NCBI GenBank assembly: GCA_947089905.1
Contig: CAMUMG010000002.1
Span: forward strand, 124,001-188,000
Source of the DNA: an uncultured Lachnospiraceae bacterium
GTDB taxonomy: Bacteria > Bacillota > Clostridia > Lachnospirales > Lachnospiraceae
Length of the DNA: 64,000 bases
Reading direction: 5' to 3'
The notes beneath the pieces are model-generated. The model was not told where the DNA came from. It saw nothing but the letters and a program-made list of their open reading frames with translations, and did no database searches. This document shows positions 18,842-27,887 of the stretch, one piece after another. A program made the position numbers and the translations under genes. Each line of letters starts with the position of its first letter. Position 1 is the first letter of the stretch.

Positions 18842-20047
18842 ATGAATATACTCTTAATAGGAAATGGGTTTGATTTGGCACATGGACTACCAACAAAATA
18901 TACTGATTTTTTAGAGTGGGTTAAAGCAGAGTATGATTTATATGGTGAGTTGAAGAAGCAAGGGAAAGAGATTACTAGAAACATAGATTCTGTAAGTGTA
19001 AATTGGGCGATTTTAACAAAACCAAGTGAAATGAGAGAGAATGTTACGATTCTAACAGAAGAAGCGAAACAAATAGAAATATGGCAGAGTATTAATAATA
19101 ATATATGGATTGATTATTTTTTAAATAATTTGATGTATCAAAAAGAGAATTGGATTGATTTTGAAAGTCAGATAAGTAGGGTTATCCAGTCGATAGGTAA
19201 GGACTCTGAAGGAAAGGGATTTGATGAAGAAATCGAACATTTTTCTGATTCTTTTCTTGAGGAACATTATTTATATAAAGGTATTGAATCATTATACGTA
19301 GACCATAACAAGAATAGAGGCGGAAAAGAAAAGATTACATATTCTGAATTTAAAAAAAGGTTAGAAGATGATTTAAATAGACTTATTCGAGCACTAGAAA
19401 TTTATCTGACAGAATATGTGGAAAAAATTGATTGTAAGGTTTTTTCACCAGATATAAAGGAAACAATAGTACAAATAAATAAAAATTTTAATTCTGTCTT
19501 ATGTACTAAAATTCTATGTTTTAATTATACAAATATTTTTGAAAAAGTATATGGGAAAATATGTAGTGAAAATTATAATTATATTCATGGAAGGGCAGAC
19601 ACAAAAAATACATTAGAAAGCAATAACATGGTTCTTGGTATTGATGAATATTTACCTATTGAGAGAAGGAATAAGGATATAGAGTTTATTACTTTTAAAA
19701 AATTTTATCAGAGAATATATAAACAGACTGGATGTGAGTATAAAGAATGGATTGATAAAATCAAAGAAAAGAATTTAAAGTGTGCAAAAAAGGGGATAGG
19801 CAGTATTGGAACACATAATTTATATATTTTTGGACATTCATTAGACGTTACTGACGGAGATATTTTGCGGGATTTGATTTTAACTAAAAATGTGCATACT
19901 ACGATTTTCTATCTAAATAAGAAAGTACTTGGACAGCAGATTGCAAATTTAGTTAAGGTTCTTGGACAGGATGAATTGATTAAAAGAACTGGTGGAAGTA
20001 TGAAAACTATTGAATTTAGACAACAAAGGGAAATGGAAAAGAGATAA
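18842..20047 (+). CDS. AbiH-family abortive infection protein
   Basis: The N-terminus MNILLIGNGFDLAHGLPTKY followed by FLEWV is the hallmark of the AbiH phage-abortive-infection family (a Rossmann-like GNGFD(L)xxG motif). Near the C-terminus IGTHNLYIFGHSLDVTDGDI, also family-typical, is present. Length 401 aa fits AbiH. AbiH aborts phage replication in lactococci; the mechanism is not known in detail. The ATG at 18842 follows AAAGGAGCTG. It is the last gene before attR and ends at a terminator. It is the clearest defence gene in the element. Confidence 0.88.
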   Translation: MNILLIGNGFDLAHGLPTKYTDFLEWVKAEYDLYGELKKQGKEITRNIDSVSVNWAILTKPSEMRENVTILTEEAKQIEIWQSINNNIWIDYFLNNLMYQKENWIDFESQISRVIQSIGKDSEGKGFDEEIEHFSDSFLEEHYLYKGIESLYVDHNKNRGGKEKITYSEFKKRLEDDLNRLIRALEIYLTEYVEKIDCKVFSPDIKETIVQINKNFNSVLCTKILCFNYTNIFEKVYGKICSENYNYIHGRADTKNTLESNNMVLGIDEYLPIERRNKDIEFITFKKFYQRIYKQTGCEYKEWIDKIKEKNLKCAKKGIGSIGTHNLYIFGHSLDVTDGDILRDLILTKNVHTTIFYLNKKVLGQQIANLVKVLGQDELIKRTGGSMKTIEFRQQREMEKR

Positions 20048-20076
20048 AATAAATTTTGGAAAATATAAAGGATAAG

Positions 20077-20125
20077 AAGAGCCATACTCTAGACATTAGA
20101 AGATGTTGGATATGGTTCTCTTTTA
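20077..20125 (+). terminator. Terminator after abiH
   Basis: A 10-bp stem (20077-20086 AAGAGCCATA with 20111-20120 TATGGTTCTC, with two G-U pairs) is followed by TTTTATTTT. Confidence 0.6.
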
Positions 20126-20338
20126 TTTTGGGTTAGGGAGATAGAATATATAAATTTTGATAGTATTCTGAGAAGGAAGAGGAAGGTGTAAGAAATCGTA
20201 TTAGAAATTATCTACCTGAAAGCTCAAAAACCATTTTAAAACAAAAGAAAATATTAAATACCAAAAAAAGGTTTGTCTGGTAGTGTCTTGGATCATTTAA
20301 AAGAATAAAAAAATTTATTCAAGATTATTAAGACACAA
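20126..20338. other. Right-end non-coding region of the element
   Basis: About 210 A/T-rich bases lie between the abiH terminator and attR. I see no reading frame, RNA gene or strong repeat. Confidence 0.4.
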
Positions 20339-20364
20339 CAAGTTCCTAAACCCCATCATGATGG
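20339..20364. other. attR junction
   Basis: The element end CAAGTTCCTAAA (20339-20350) is the exact reverse complement of the left-end sequence. It is followed by CCCCATC and the shared core ATGATGG (20358-20364), after which feoB resumes. Confidence 0.8.
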
Positions 20365-21203
20365 GGTTAGGTTGTAATGCCGCAGGTGTCGTAGGGTGTC
20401 GGATTATTGATTCAAAAAGAGAACGACTGATTGCTATGTTGACAAACTGTTTTGTTCCCTGTAATGGAAGATTTCCAATGATGCTTACAATTATTACAAT
20501 CTTTTTTGTAAATGAGAGTAGAATAGAAAACACATTTTTAGCTGCACTTTTTATGGGAGGGCTGATCTTGTTTGGAGTTTTTATGACTTTTCTTACTTCT
20601 AAGATTTTATCGGTAACTTTATTAAAAGGAGTGCCATCTTCCTTTACTTTAGAGCTACCATCTTATCGTAGACCTCAGTTTACAAAAGTACTGATTCGAT
20701 CGATCTTTGACCGGACACTGTTTGTTCTTGGAAGAGCCATTAGTGTTGCAGCACCTACTGGACTTTTGATTTGGGTGCTTTCCAATGTAATACTTGGCGA
20801 AAGTTCTCTCTTGGCTATTTGTGCGAAGACATTAGAACCCTTCGGAAAAATCTTTGGAATGGACGGGGTGATTTTGTTTGCCTTTTTACTAGGACTACCA
20901 GCAAATGAAATTGTTCTTCCAATTATATTGATGACCTATTTGTCAGAAGGAATATTAACAGAAATTACAGATACTATTTTCATAAAACAAATTTTAGTCC
21001 AAAATGGATGGACTTGGATAACTGCAGTAAATTTACTTTTATTTTCTCTTATGCACTGGCCTTGCTCTACTACCTGTATTACAATAAAAAAAGAAACAAA
21101 AAGCTGGAAATGGACTTTAGCAGCAGTTTTAATACCAACTATAGCAGGACTGATCATCTGCTTTTTATTTACAAATATTACTCGTCTTATTCTAAATTTT
21201 TAA
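20365..21203 (+). pseudogene. feoB: feoB 3' part
   Basis: It continues the FeoB permease from the GLGCNAAGV motif, where the 5' part breaks off, through NCFVPCNGRFPMMLTIITIF (the second core CxxCxGR segment), FDRTLFVLGRAISVAAPTG, LLGLPANEIVLPIILMTYL and the terminal membrane helices. On its own it could only start at the ATG at 20358 without a ribosome binding site, so it is not expected to be expressed usefully. Excision of the element would regenerate a 709-residue FeoB. Confidence 0.93.
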
Positions 21204-21345
21204 ATATAAAATTTTAAGAATTCTGTTCTTTTTATTTTTTTATTCTATGCTACAATAAAGATACGGTTTGAAAATGGATAGACAGGAAATACTAGGGAAA
21301 ATATTTAAAAAGAAAACTTTTGCGAAAAAGAGAGGGAAAAGATAT

Positions 21346-23187
21346 ATGAGAAGAAAAAGGGAAATAAAGGAGTTACAACTTGATTTAGATAATAGTTATC
21401 GGTCGAAACGTAAAAAACGCAAAAAGAAAGGTTTTGCAATCGTTTTGGCAACAGGAATCTGTATTTTAACAGCGGGTTTTGCAGTTCGTGCAAGCGGAGT
21501 ATTAGCAACAGGAAGTAGAAATCCACTATCTGAGCCTGTGACAAGAGATATTTCTGTAACAGTATTTAATTCACAGCAATTATCGATACAACAGAAACTT
21601 TTAGTAAATAATATACCAAGTAAGGTATTGGAAACAGATCCTGTTACTTTTGGATTTGAAACAGCTCTTTTAGTGGAAAATGAAACAGTTACCACATATA
21701 AAAGGGAAGAACCAATCGATTTTTCAGGAGATTATACTACAATGGAAGGTGTGATTACGTTTCGTGGAAACCATCATAGAACCAGTCCTTCCTATGGGAT
21801 AGCAACATTAGAAGAAAAAGTATTTGATACAGATAAGATCTGGCATGTTAATACAGGATCATTAAATAAAACAGCTTATGGAGGAGATGGGGAATGGTCT
21901 GGAAGCTGTTGGACAGGGCAACCCCTTTTGGTAAGATGGGAAGAGCAGACAAGAAAGGCAATGAATCTGTATGAAGAAAAAAAGCAAAAAGAAGGACTTA
22001 CGGAAGTAATTTATGCCACATGTGACGGAAATATCTATTTCTTAGATTTGGAAGATGGGACTGCGACCAGAGATAAAATCAGTTTGGGTTTTCCAGTTAA
22101 AGGAACGGGAAGTCTGTATCCTTCAGGTGTTCCGCTTTACTTTGTAGGAGCAGGAGATTCAATGGGCGAAGAGTGTGCCAGAACTTTTATTATCGATTTA
22201 ATTCAGGGAAAAATTATTTATGAATATGGATATGACGATGAATTTTCTCTCAGAGAAGATAATAATCGCTTTCATGCCTATGACTCTTCTCCTCTCATTG
22301 ATGTAGAAACAGATACTCTAATTCAGCCGGGAGAAAATGGAATTTTATATACTATGAAATTAAATACGAAATATGATGGAACTACAGTATCTATTTCTCC
22401 AGAAAATATGGTAAAATGGCGTTATACTACAAAACATTCCAGAGAGGATGGATATTGGCTAGGGATGGAATCTTCTGCAGTAGCTTGGAAGGGATATTTA
22501 TATATAGCAGATAATTGTGCTGATTTAATGTGTATTGATTTGAATACAATGGAGGTAGTCTGGGTTCAGGATACGATTGATGATACAAACGCCTCTCCTG
22601 TTTTTGAGGTAAATGAAGAAGATGGAACAGCTTATCTTTATATTTCTACATCTCTTCACTTTACAAAAGATGAGAAGAATAGTGGAGAGATCAAACTATT
22701 TAAGATCAATGCAGCAACAGGAGAAATTGTATGGGAGATTCCATATTCTTGTGAGACAGTGAGTATGGTTTCTGGAGGTGTACAAGCAACGGCATTACTG
22801 GGAGATAAAAATTTATCTGATCTGGTCTATTTTGCAGTTGCAAGAACTGGAGGGTTAGATCGAGGGCAGCTTGTTGCAATCGATAGAAAAACAGGAGAAG
22901 AAGCATGGCATTGTGATATGGAATATTATACATGGTCTAGCCCAGTTGCATTGTATGATCAAAATGGCGATGGATACATTATTTTGTGTGATTCTAAAGG
23001 AAATATGTTTTTAATTGATGGAAGAAGTGGAAAACTCTATGATCGAATCAATCTAGGAGGAGCTAATATAGAGGCATCTCCGGCTGCTTTTGAAAATACA
23101 ATCGTTGTAGGAACAAGAGGAGTTGGACTAAAATCAAATATTCTAGGGGCAAAGGGAAAACGAATTTATGGAATTAGAGTAAAATAA
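21346..23187 (+). CDS. Membrane-anchored PQQ-like beta-propeller protein
   Basis: A very basic N-terminus (RRKREIKELQ ... KRKKRKKKG) precedes one transmembrane segment (FAIVLATGICILTAGFAV, ~35-52), so the protein is anchored with its body outside. The rest is a PQQ-type beta-propeller with repeated blades (IYFLDLEDGTA, LYIADNCADLMCIDLNTMEV, LFKINAATGEIVWEIPY, LVAIDRKTGEEAWHCDMEYY, MFLIDGRSGKLYDRINLGG). No catalytic residues are apparent; a scaffold or envelope sensor role is likely. ATG 21346 is preferred because GAGAGGGA precedes it; the frame is open upstream to 21268. Confidence 0.8.
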   Translation: MRRKREIKELQLDLDNSYRSKRKKRKKKGFAIVLATGICILTAGFAVRASGVLATGSRNPLSEPVTRDISVTVFNSQQLSIQQKLLVNNIPSKVLETDPVTFGFETALLVENETVTTYKREEPIDFSGDYTTMEGVITFRGNHHRTSPSYGIATLEEKVFDTDKIWHVNTGSLNKTAYGGDGEWSGSCWTGQPLLVRWEEQTRKAMNLYEEKKQKEGLTEVIYATCDGNIYFLDLEDGTATRDKISLGFPVKGTGSLYPSGVPLYFVGAGDSMGEECARTFIIDLIQGKIIYEYGYDDEFSLREDNNRFHAYDSSPLIDVETDTLIQPGENGILYTMKLNTKYDGTTVSISPENMVKWRYTTKHSREDGYWLGMESSAVAWKGYLYIADNCADLMCIDLNTMEVVWVQDTIDDTNASPVFEVNEEDGTAYLYISTSLHFTKDEKNSGEIKLFKINAATGEIVWEIPYSCETVSMVSGGVQATALLGDKNLSDLVYFAVARTGGLDRGQLVAIDRKTGEEAWHCDMEYYTWSSPVALYDQNGDGYIILCDSKGNMFLIDGRSGKLYDRINLGGANIEASPAAFENTIVVGTRGVGLKSNILGAKGKRIYGIRVK

Positions 23188-23234
23188 ATCATCTCTATAA
23201 CAAACATAGAAATAAAAGTATTACAAAATCAAAA

Positions 23235-23279
23235 AGCAGAATATTCAAAAATCTTTCTATCATTTTTGGATATTCTGCT
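23235..23279. terminator. Hairpin terminator upstream of tRNA-Gly
   Basis: An 18-bp stem (AGCAGAATATTCAAAAAT with its near-perfect complement at 23262-23279, one G-U pair) around a 9-nt loop, followed by A/T-rich sequence. It probably ends the beta-propeller transcript. Confidence 0.6.
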
Positions 23280-23302
23280 ATGAGATTTTTCTTAAAAAAT
23301 AC

Positions 23303-23331
23303 TTGACAATTTATAATATTATGGATATAAT
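23303..23331 (+). promoter_or_regulatory. Sigma-A promoter of tRNA-Gly
   Basis: TTGACA (23303-23308) and TATAAT (23326-23331) are separated by exactly 17 bases and lie 15 bases upstream of the mature tRNA. Confidence 0.85.
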
Positions 23332-23346
23332 AAGATTACTTTTCAT

Positions 23347-23417
23347 GCAGGTGTAGTTCAATGGTAGAACACTAGCCTTCCAAGCTAGATACGTGGGTTC
23401 GATTCCCATCACCTGCT
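23347..23417 (+). tRNA. tRNA-Gly (anticodon TCC)
   Basis: A complete cloverleaf is visible: acceptor GCAGGTG/CACCTGC, D-arm GTTCAATGGTAGAAC, anticodon stem CTAGC/GCTAG with loop CTTCCAA (TCC), and T-arm with TTCGATT. CCA is not encoded. A run of seven T residues directly after it should terminate transcription. Confidence 0.97.
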
Positions 23418-23438
23418 TTTTTTATTTCTAATTTTTCT

Positions 23439-24779
23439 CTAAAACCTTACAAGATTTTTCTTCCTTTTTAGATAGTATAGTGCTCCCACTAAATCAGCCA
23501 ATCCCCAACCAATCGGAATAGACCACCAGATTCCCATTGTTCCAATCGATGCAATAGCAGATAATTTATAGGATAGAGCAACACGAGTACCAAGTGAAAT
23601 AATAGTCAAAACAACAGACATAGAGGGCTTTCCAAGTGCTCTATAAAGTCCATAAAACAAAAACAGACAGCCAATTCCACAGTAAAATGGACCTACAGTA
23701 TGTAGGTAGCGGATACCTTCTGCAATAATTTCTTTTTCGTTTGAATCAATAAAAATAAGTAAAAGCGGTTTGGCTAAAAACCATAAAATAAACGAAATGA
23801 AAATACAATAGGTAACGATAGTAAATATAGCATAGGAAATTCCCTTTGTAATGCGTTCCTTTTGCCTTGCACCTGCATTTTGAGCAATAAAGGTAGAAAA
23901 GGCGTTTCCATATTCTTGAGCTGGCATATAGGCAAAAGAATCAATTTTTACAGCGGCTGCAAATGCTGCCATAACAGTAGTTCCAAAACTATTTACTAAT
24001 CCTTGTACCATGAGGATACCAAGATTCATGACAGACTGTTGTATACAGGTTAAAAGAGAATAGTTTGTAATCTCTTTCAGATTAGATTTTTTTATTTTAA
24101 AATGGCATAAAGCGGTTCTCAAGATTTTATTCTTCATCAGAACATATACACTAATTCCAATTCCAGAAAGATATTGAGAAATAATTGTTGCCCATGCAGC
24201 TCCAGCAGTTCCAAATTTAAAAACCGCGACAAACAAAATATCTAATACAATATTAGATATTGTAGAAATACCGAGAAAAACCAAGGGAATAACGGAATTT
24301 CCAATCGCTTTTAGATATGCCCCAAAATAATTATATAAAGAAACTGCTGGAATTCCACAAAATACAAGAATGAGATAGATACGTGTAATTTCTATAATTT
24401 CCTCAGGAATATTCATCCACTCTATAATAAAATCAACATTTAAAAGAGAAACTATAGTCAATAGAACAGAAATGACAGCAGTCAATAAAAGGGATGCACA
24501 AATACTATTTTTCAATCGCTGTTCGTCATGATTTCCAAAACAAAGTGAAAATACAACCCCGCTGCCCATACACAAACCGAGCAAAACAGAGGTTAAAAAC
24601 GTCATGAGAGCAAAAGCAGAGCCTACAGCAGCTAAAGCATCTGAACTGATGAATTGTCCTACCACCCATGTATCAACGATATTATAGCCCTGCTGCAAAA
24701 TGTTTCCGAGTATCATAGGCAATGCAAAGAAAAACATAGTTGAAAATACAGATCCTTTTGTTAAATCTCTTTGGTTCAT
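23439..24779 (-). CDS. MATE-family efflux transporter
   Basis: This 446-residue membrane protein has about twelve hydrophobic segments and MATE/DinF-type motifs: FFALPMILGNILQQGYNIVD, TWVVGQFISSDALAAVGSA and the half-repeat IQQSVMNLGILMVQGLVNSF. MATE proteins export drugs or metabolites against Na+ or H+ entry. Length is normal. It is convergent with tRNA-Gly and preceded (upstream on its strand) by a copy of the 96-bp repeat. Substrate cannot be predicted. Confidence 0.92.
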   Translation of the reverse strand: MNQRDLTKGSVFSTMFFFALPMILGNILQQGYNIVDTWVVGQFISSDALAAVGSAFALMTFLTSVLLGLCMGSGVVFSLCFGNHDEQRLKNSICASLLLTAVISVLLTIVSLLNVDFIIEWMNIPEEIIEITRIYLILVFCGIPAVSLYNYFGAYLKAIGNSVIPLVFLGISTISNIVLDILFVAVFKFGTAGAAWATIISQYLSGIGISVYVLMKNKILRTALCHFKIKKSNLKEITNYSLLTCIQQSVMNLGILMVQGLVNSFGTTVMAAFAAAVKIDSFAYMPAQEYGNAFSTFIAQNAGARQKERITKGISYAIFTIVTYCIFISFILWFLAKPLLLIFIDSNEKEIIAEGIRYLHTVGPFYCGIGCLFLFYGLYRALGKPSMSVVLTIISLGTRVALSYKLSAIASIGTMGIWWSIPIGWGLADLVGALYYLKRKKNLVRF

Positions 24780-24883
24780 ATTTTTTCATATTCTCCAGTC
24801 TATATTTTTTAATCCAATAATGTTTATTATAATTCATAAAATTTTCTAAAGCAACAAAGAGATTCTTTTTCCTCTGTTTCAAC

Positions 24884-24979
24884 AATTATAACGGCAGTAG
24901 CGGGCGAGTATCACCTACTGCGATGAAGCAATCCACATCATTGTCTTGCTCTTAACTGCCGCGAGTGGGTTGAAACAAA
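24884..24979 (+). repeat. 96-bp structured repeat, copy B
   Basis: It matches 15343-15438 with four differences and keeps both nested stems. It is located in the intergenic region between the divergent MATE and radical SAM genes. Confidence 0.8.
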
Positions 24980-25098
24980 CAAGTTGACTTATCATTTTTT
25001 TTGTATTATCCTATAGGCAAATAAAAGTAAAGATAGAAGTTTGTATTCGCGTGATATACACGAATTTGTCAATAAGTCACGCAGAAATGTGGTTGATC

Positions 25099-26877
25099 AT
25101 GAAAGTTGTTCTTACGGCATTAAATGCAAAGTTTATCCATTCTAATCTTGCGATTTATAGTCTGAAAAGCTATGCAGAGCAAAAACTTGATAAATTAAAA
25201 GAGGATATGGAAATTTTTTTGGCTGAATATACAATTAATCAGCCCTTTGATCAGATTTTACAAAATTTATATGAAATGCAGCCAGATTTTTTGGGATTTT
25301 CCTGTTATCTTTGGAATATTTCTATGGTTAAAAATCTGGTTAGAGAGTATCGAAAGCTGGATTCAAAGGTTAAGATCTGGTTAGGAGGACCAGAAGTCAG
25401 CTTTGATCCCCTTGATTGTTTATATGAACTTCCCCAGTTAGATGGAATTATGATTGGAGAAGGGGAAGAAACGTTTTCGCAGCTTTTAGAATATTATCAT
25501 TCTGATAATACAGAGAAATCATTATCAGAAATTCAAGGAATTGCATTTTGGGCAAAGGCAGATAAAAAAGAAGCTATGCCGCTTTTAACAAGACCAAGAG
25601 AAGTGTTATCCTTTAGTGAACTTCCATTTCCCTATTCTACAGAGAAAAAAACAGGGCTTTCTCATTTAGAACATAGAATTATTTACTATGAATCTGGAAG
25701 AGGATGTCCGTTTTCCTGTAGCTATTGTCTTTCTTCTGTAGATAAAACAGTACGATTTCGAGATTGGAACAGAGTAAAAGAAGAACTACAGTTCTTTTTA
25801 GATGAAAAAGTTTCACAGATAAAATTTGTAGATCGTACCTTTAACTGCAATAGAGAACATACTATGAGAATTTGGCGTTTTATTAAGGAAAAGGATAATG
25901 GAATTACAAATTTTCATTTTGAGATTGCAGGAGATATATTAGATGAAGAAGAGATTGAACTATTAAATTCCATGCGTGCAGGGTTAGTACAATTAGAAAT
26001 AGGAGTACAGTCTTTTAATCCAAAAACTCTTGCGGCTATTGGAAGGAAGATGAATTTAGAAAGAATAAAAGAAGTCACAAAAAAACTTCATGAGGGCAGG
26101 AAGGTACATCAGCATTTAGATTTGATTGCAGGTCTGCCCTATGAAGATCTGCTTTCTTTTCGGCAGTCTTTTAATGGAGTTTATGCAATGAAGCCAGATC
26201 AGCTTCAACTGGGATTTTTAAAAGTCTTAAAAGGCTCTCCCCTTCAAAAGAAGATAGAAGAGTATGGAATTGTTGCACAAAGCTGTCCGCCATATGAAGT
26301 TCTCTATACAAAATGGCTCAGTTATAAAGACATCATACAGTTAAAACGAATAGAAGAAATGGTGGAGGTATATTATAATAGTGGTCAGTTTATCAATGCA
26401 ATGAAATATCTTCTGCATTTTTTCGATGATGCTTATGCGATGTATGAAACGATTGCAGAGTTTTATGAAAAACAAAAATTAGAAGGACAGAAACAGTCCA
26501 GAATCAAACAATATGAAATTTTATTTGAATTCATTTCTCAGTGGGCACAGCAAAAAAAAGAAACAGACGTTAATTTAGAGGTATTTCGCGAGATCCTTTT
26601 TTATGATTTTTGTCTGAGGGAAAATCCAAAATCTCGACCAGTATTTGCCCCATCATTAGAGCCAAACCGAGATATCATACGTAAAGCAGCAGAAGCACAG
26701 CGAAAGAAAAAAGAAATTTTAGGAGCATTTCATATAGAACATTTTTATTATGACCCAGAAGAAAGTGCTGTTTTTGCAAAACCTGTTAGAAAAGAACAGT
26801 TACTTTTATTTGAGTATCAAACAAGAGAACCAATTTCTCATAATGCAAAGGTAAGAACTATTACGACAAACACATGA
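25099..26877 (+). CDS. B12-binding domain radical SAM protein (DUF4080-like C-terminus)
   Basis: The ~592-residue protein starts with a cobalamin-binding-like Rossmann domain (MKVVLTALNAKFIHSNLAIY; FLGFSCYLWNISMVK; IWLGGPEVSFDP; IMIGEGEETF). A radical SAM core follows, with the cluster motif GRGCPFSCSYC (CxxxCxxC) near residue ~210 and VDRTFNCNREH. The C-terminal ~170 residues look like DUF4080. The substrate is unknown; most relatives are annotated only by domain. Start is uncertain: ATG 25099 gives the family N-terminus but has a poor ribosome site, and the frame is open to 25051. The stop codon lies in the first bases of a 228-bp repeat copy, so the last residues may be repeat-derived. Confidence 0.88.
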   Translation: MKVVLTALNAKFIHSNLAIYSLKSYAEQKLDKLKEDMEIFLAEYTINQPFDQILQNLYEMQPDFLGFSCYLWNISMVKNLVREYRKLDSKVKIWLGGPEVSFDPLDCLYELPQLDGIMIGEGEETFSQLLEYYHSDNTEKSLSEIQGIAFWAKADKKEAMPLLTRPREVLSFSELPFPYSTEKKTGLSHLEHRIIYYESGRGCPFSCSYCLSSVDKTVRFRDWNRVKEELQFFLDEKVSQIKFVDRTFNCNREHTMRIWRFIKEKDNGITNFHFEIAGDILDEEEIELLNSMRAGLVQLEIGVQSFNPKTLAAIGRKMNLERIKEVTKKLHEGRKVHQHLDLIAGLPYEDLLSFRQSFNGVYAMKPDQLQLGFLKVLKGSPLQKKIEEYGIVAQSCPPYEVLYTKWLSYKDIIQLKRIEEMVEVYYNSGQFINAMKYLLHFFDDAYAMYETIAEFYEKQKLEGQKQSRIKQYEILFEFISQWAQQKKETDVNLEVFREILFYDFCLRENPKSRPVFAPSLEPNRDIIRKAAEAQRKKKEILGAFHIEHFYYDPEESAVFAKPVRKEQLLLFEYQTREPISHNAKVRTITTNT

Positions 26878-27098
26878 ATTGATTTTTATAGAAAATGTGA
26901 AAGCAACGATTCAAAAATCCGTTGATTTTTTTGTTTTTCTGCGTCGCTTATTTGTTTCTTTTTTCGCAAACTCGCTCAAATGAGCTCAAACAGTGCGAAA
27001 AAAGAAACAACTATACTCAAAAAACTGCAAAAATCTTCCTATCATTTTTGAATCGTTTGCTTTTTCGATCATTTCTTTATAAAATTTTTATTCATGCG
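26873..27098 (+). repeat. 228-bp structured repeat, copy 2 (MITE-like)
   Basis: It is nearly identical to 13233-13460 in inverse orientation. Ends are imperfect inverted repeats, and the interior hairpin built from TTTCTTTTTTCGCA and its complement is conserved. It supplies the stop codon of the radical SAM gene and lies upstream of nth. No transposase is encoded, so it would need one in trans. Confidence 0.8.
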
Positions 27099-27183
27099 TT
27101 TTCATGTTGTGAAGAAATCGTATTTGTAGTACAATAAATAAACAGTCATTCTATCAGCAATAAGTATAGAAAGGATAAACAGG

Positions 27184-27852
27184 ATGCAGGTAAAAAAAGT
27201 ACAAAAGAAAAGGCTGAGTAAGGCAGAGAAGACACGGATCAAGGAGATTTTAGATCGTTTGGATACACAATATGGTACGGATTATAAGTGTTATTTGGAA
27301 CATGAAAATCCATGGCAGCTTTTGATTGCAACGATTTTAAGTGCACAGTGCACAGATGCACGTGTCAATATTGTAACTAAGGATTTGTTTGTAAAATATC
27401 CAACTTTAGAAGCATTTGCCACAGCAGATTTAAAGGAATTAGAACAGGATATTCGTTCTACAGGATTTTATCATAATAAAGCAAAAAATATTATTGCCTG
27501 TACCAAAACGCTTGTTGAAAAATATAATGGTGAAGTACCACAAAAATTAGAGGATTTAACTTCCCTTGCTGGAGTTGGAAGAAAGACTGCAAATGTGATA
27601 AGAGGAAATATTTACTACGATCCAAGTATTGTAGTAGATACTCATGTAAAGAGAATTTCAAAAAAGTTAGGATTAACAAAAGAAGATGATCCGGTAAAGA
27701 TTGAATTTGATCTAATGGAAGTACTGCCAAAGGATCATTGGATTATTTATAATATTCATATCATTCGTTTAGGTAGGACAATCTGTACTGCAAGAAGTCC
27801 AAAGTGTGAAGAATGTTTTTTGAGTGATGTTTGTAAAAGTGAAAAAAATTAG
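27184..27852 (+). CDS. nth: Endonuclease III
   Basis: Nth is a bifunctional DNA glycosylase/AP lyase that removes oxidised pyrimidines in base excision repair. The protein shows the helix-hairpin-helix LAGVGRKTANV with the catalytic Lys, the catalytic Asp in VVDTHVKR, and the C-terminal [4Fe-4S] ligands in CTARSPKCEECFLSDVC. Length 222 aa is typical, and the N-terminal extension is short and basic. AGGATAAACAGG precedes the ATG. It is followed 35 bases later by the exonuclease gene, probably as one transcript. Confidence 0.96.
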   Translation: MQVKKVQKKRLSKAEKTRIKEILDRLDTQYGTDYKCYLEHENPWQLLIATILSAQCTDARVNIVTKDLFVKYPTLEAFATADLKELEQDIRSTGFYHNKAKNIIACTKTLVEKYNGEVPQKLEDLTSLAGVGRKTANVIRGNIYYDPSIVVDTHVKRISKKLGLTKEDDPVKIEFDLMEVLPKDHWIIYNIHIIRLGRTICTARSPKCEECFLSDVCKSEKN

Positions 27853-27887
27853 CTATATACAGTGTTTAGCATAGAAATGAGGGCAAT

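Larger units (their letters stand above)
9741..20364. mobile_element. 10.6-kb integrative element inserted in feoB
   Basis: Both ends are defined by the broken feoB frame and by 12-bp inverted sequences TTTAGGAACTTG (9743-9754) and CAAGTTCCTAAA (20339-20350). The 7-base string ATGATGG is present at both junctions (9734-9740 and 20358-20364). It carries a large serine recombinase gene, cargo enzymes, a WYL regulator, a DUF2806-like gene and AbiH. No conjugation genes are visible. A fragment of a plasmid-type Rep gene suggests mixed origin. Exact crossover within ATGATGG cannot be fixed from sequence. Size 10,624 bp by this junction. Confidence 0.9.
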
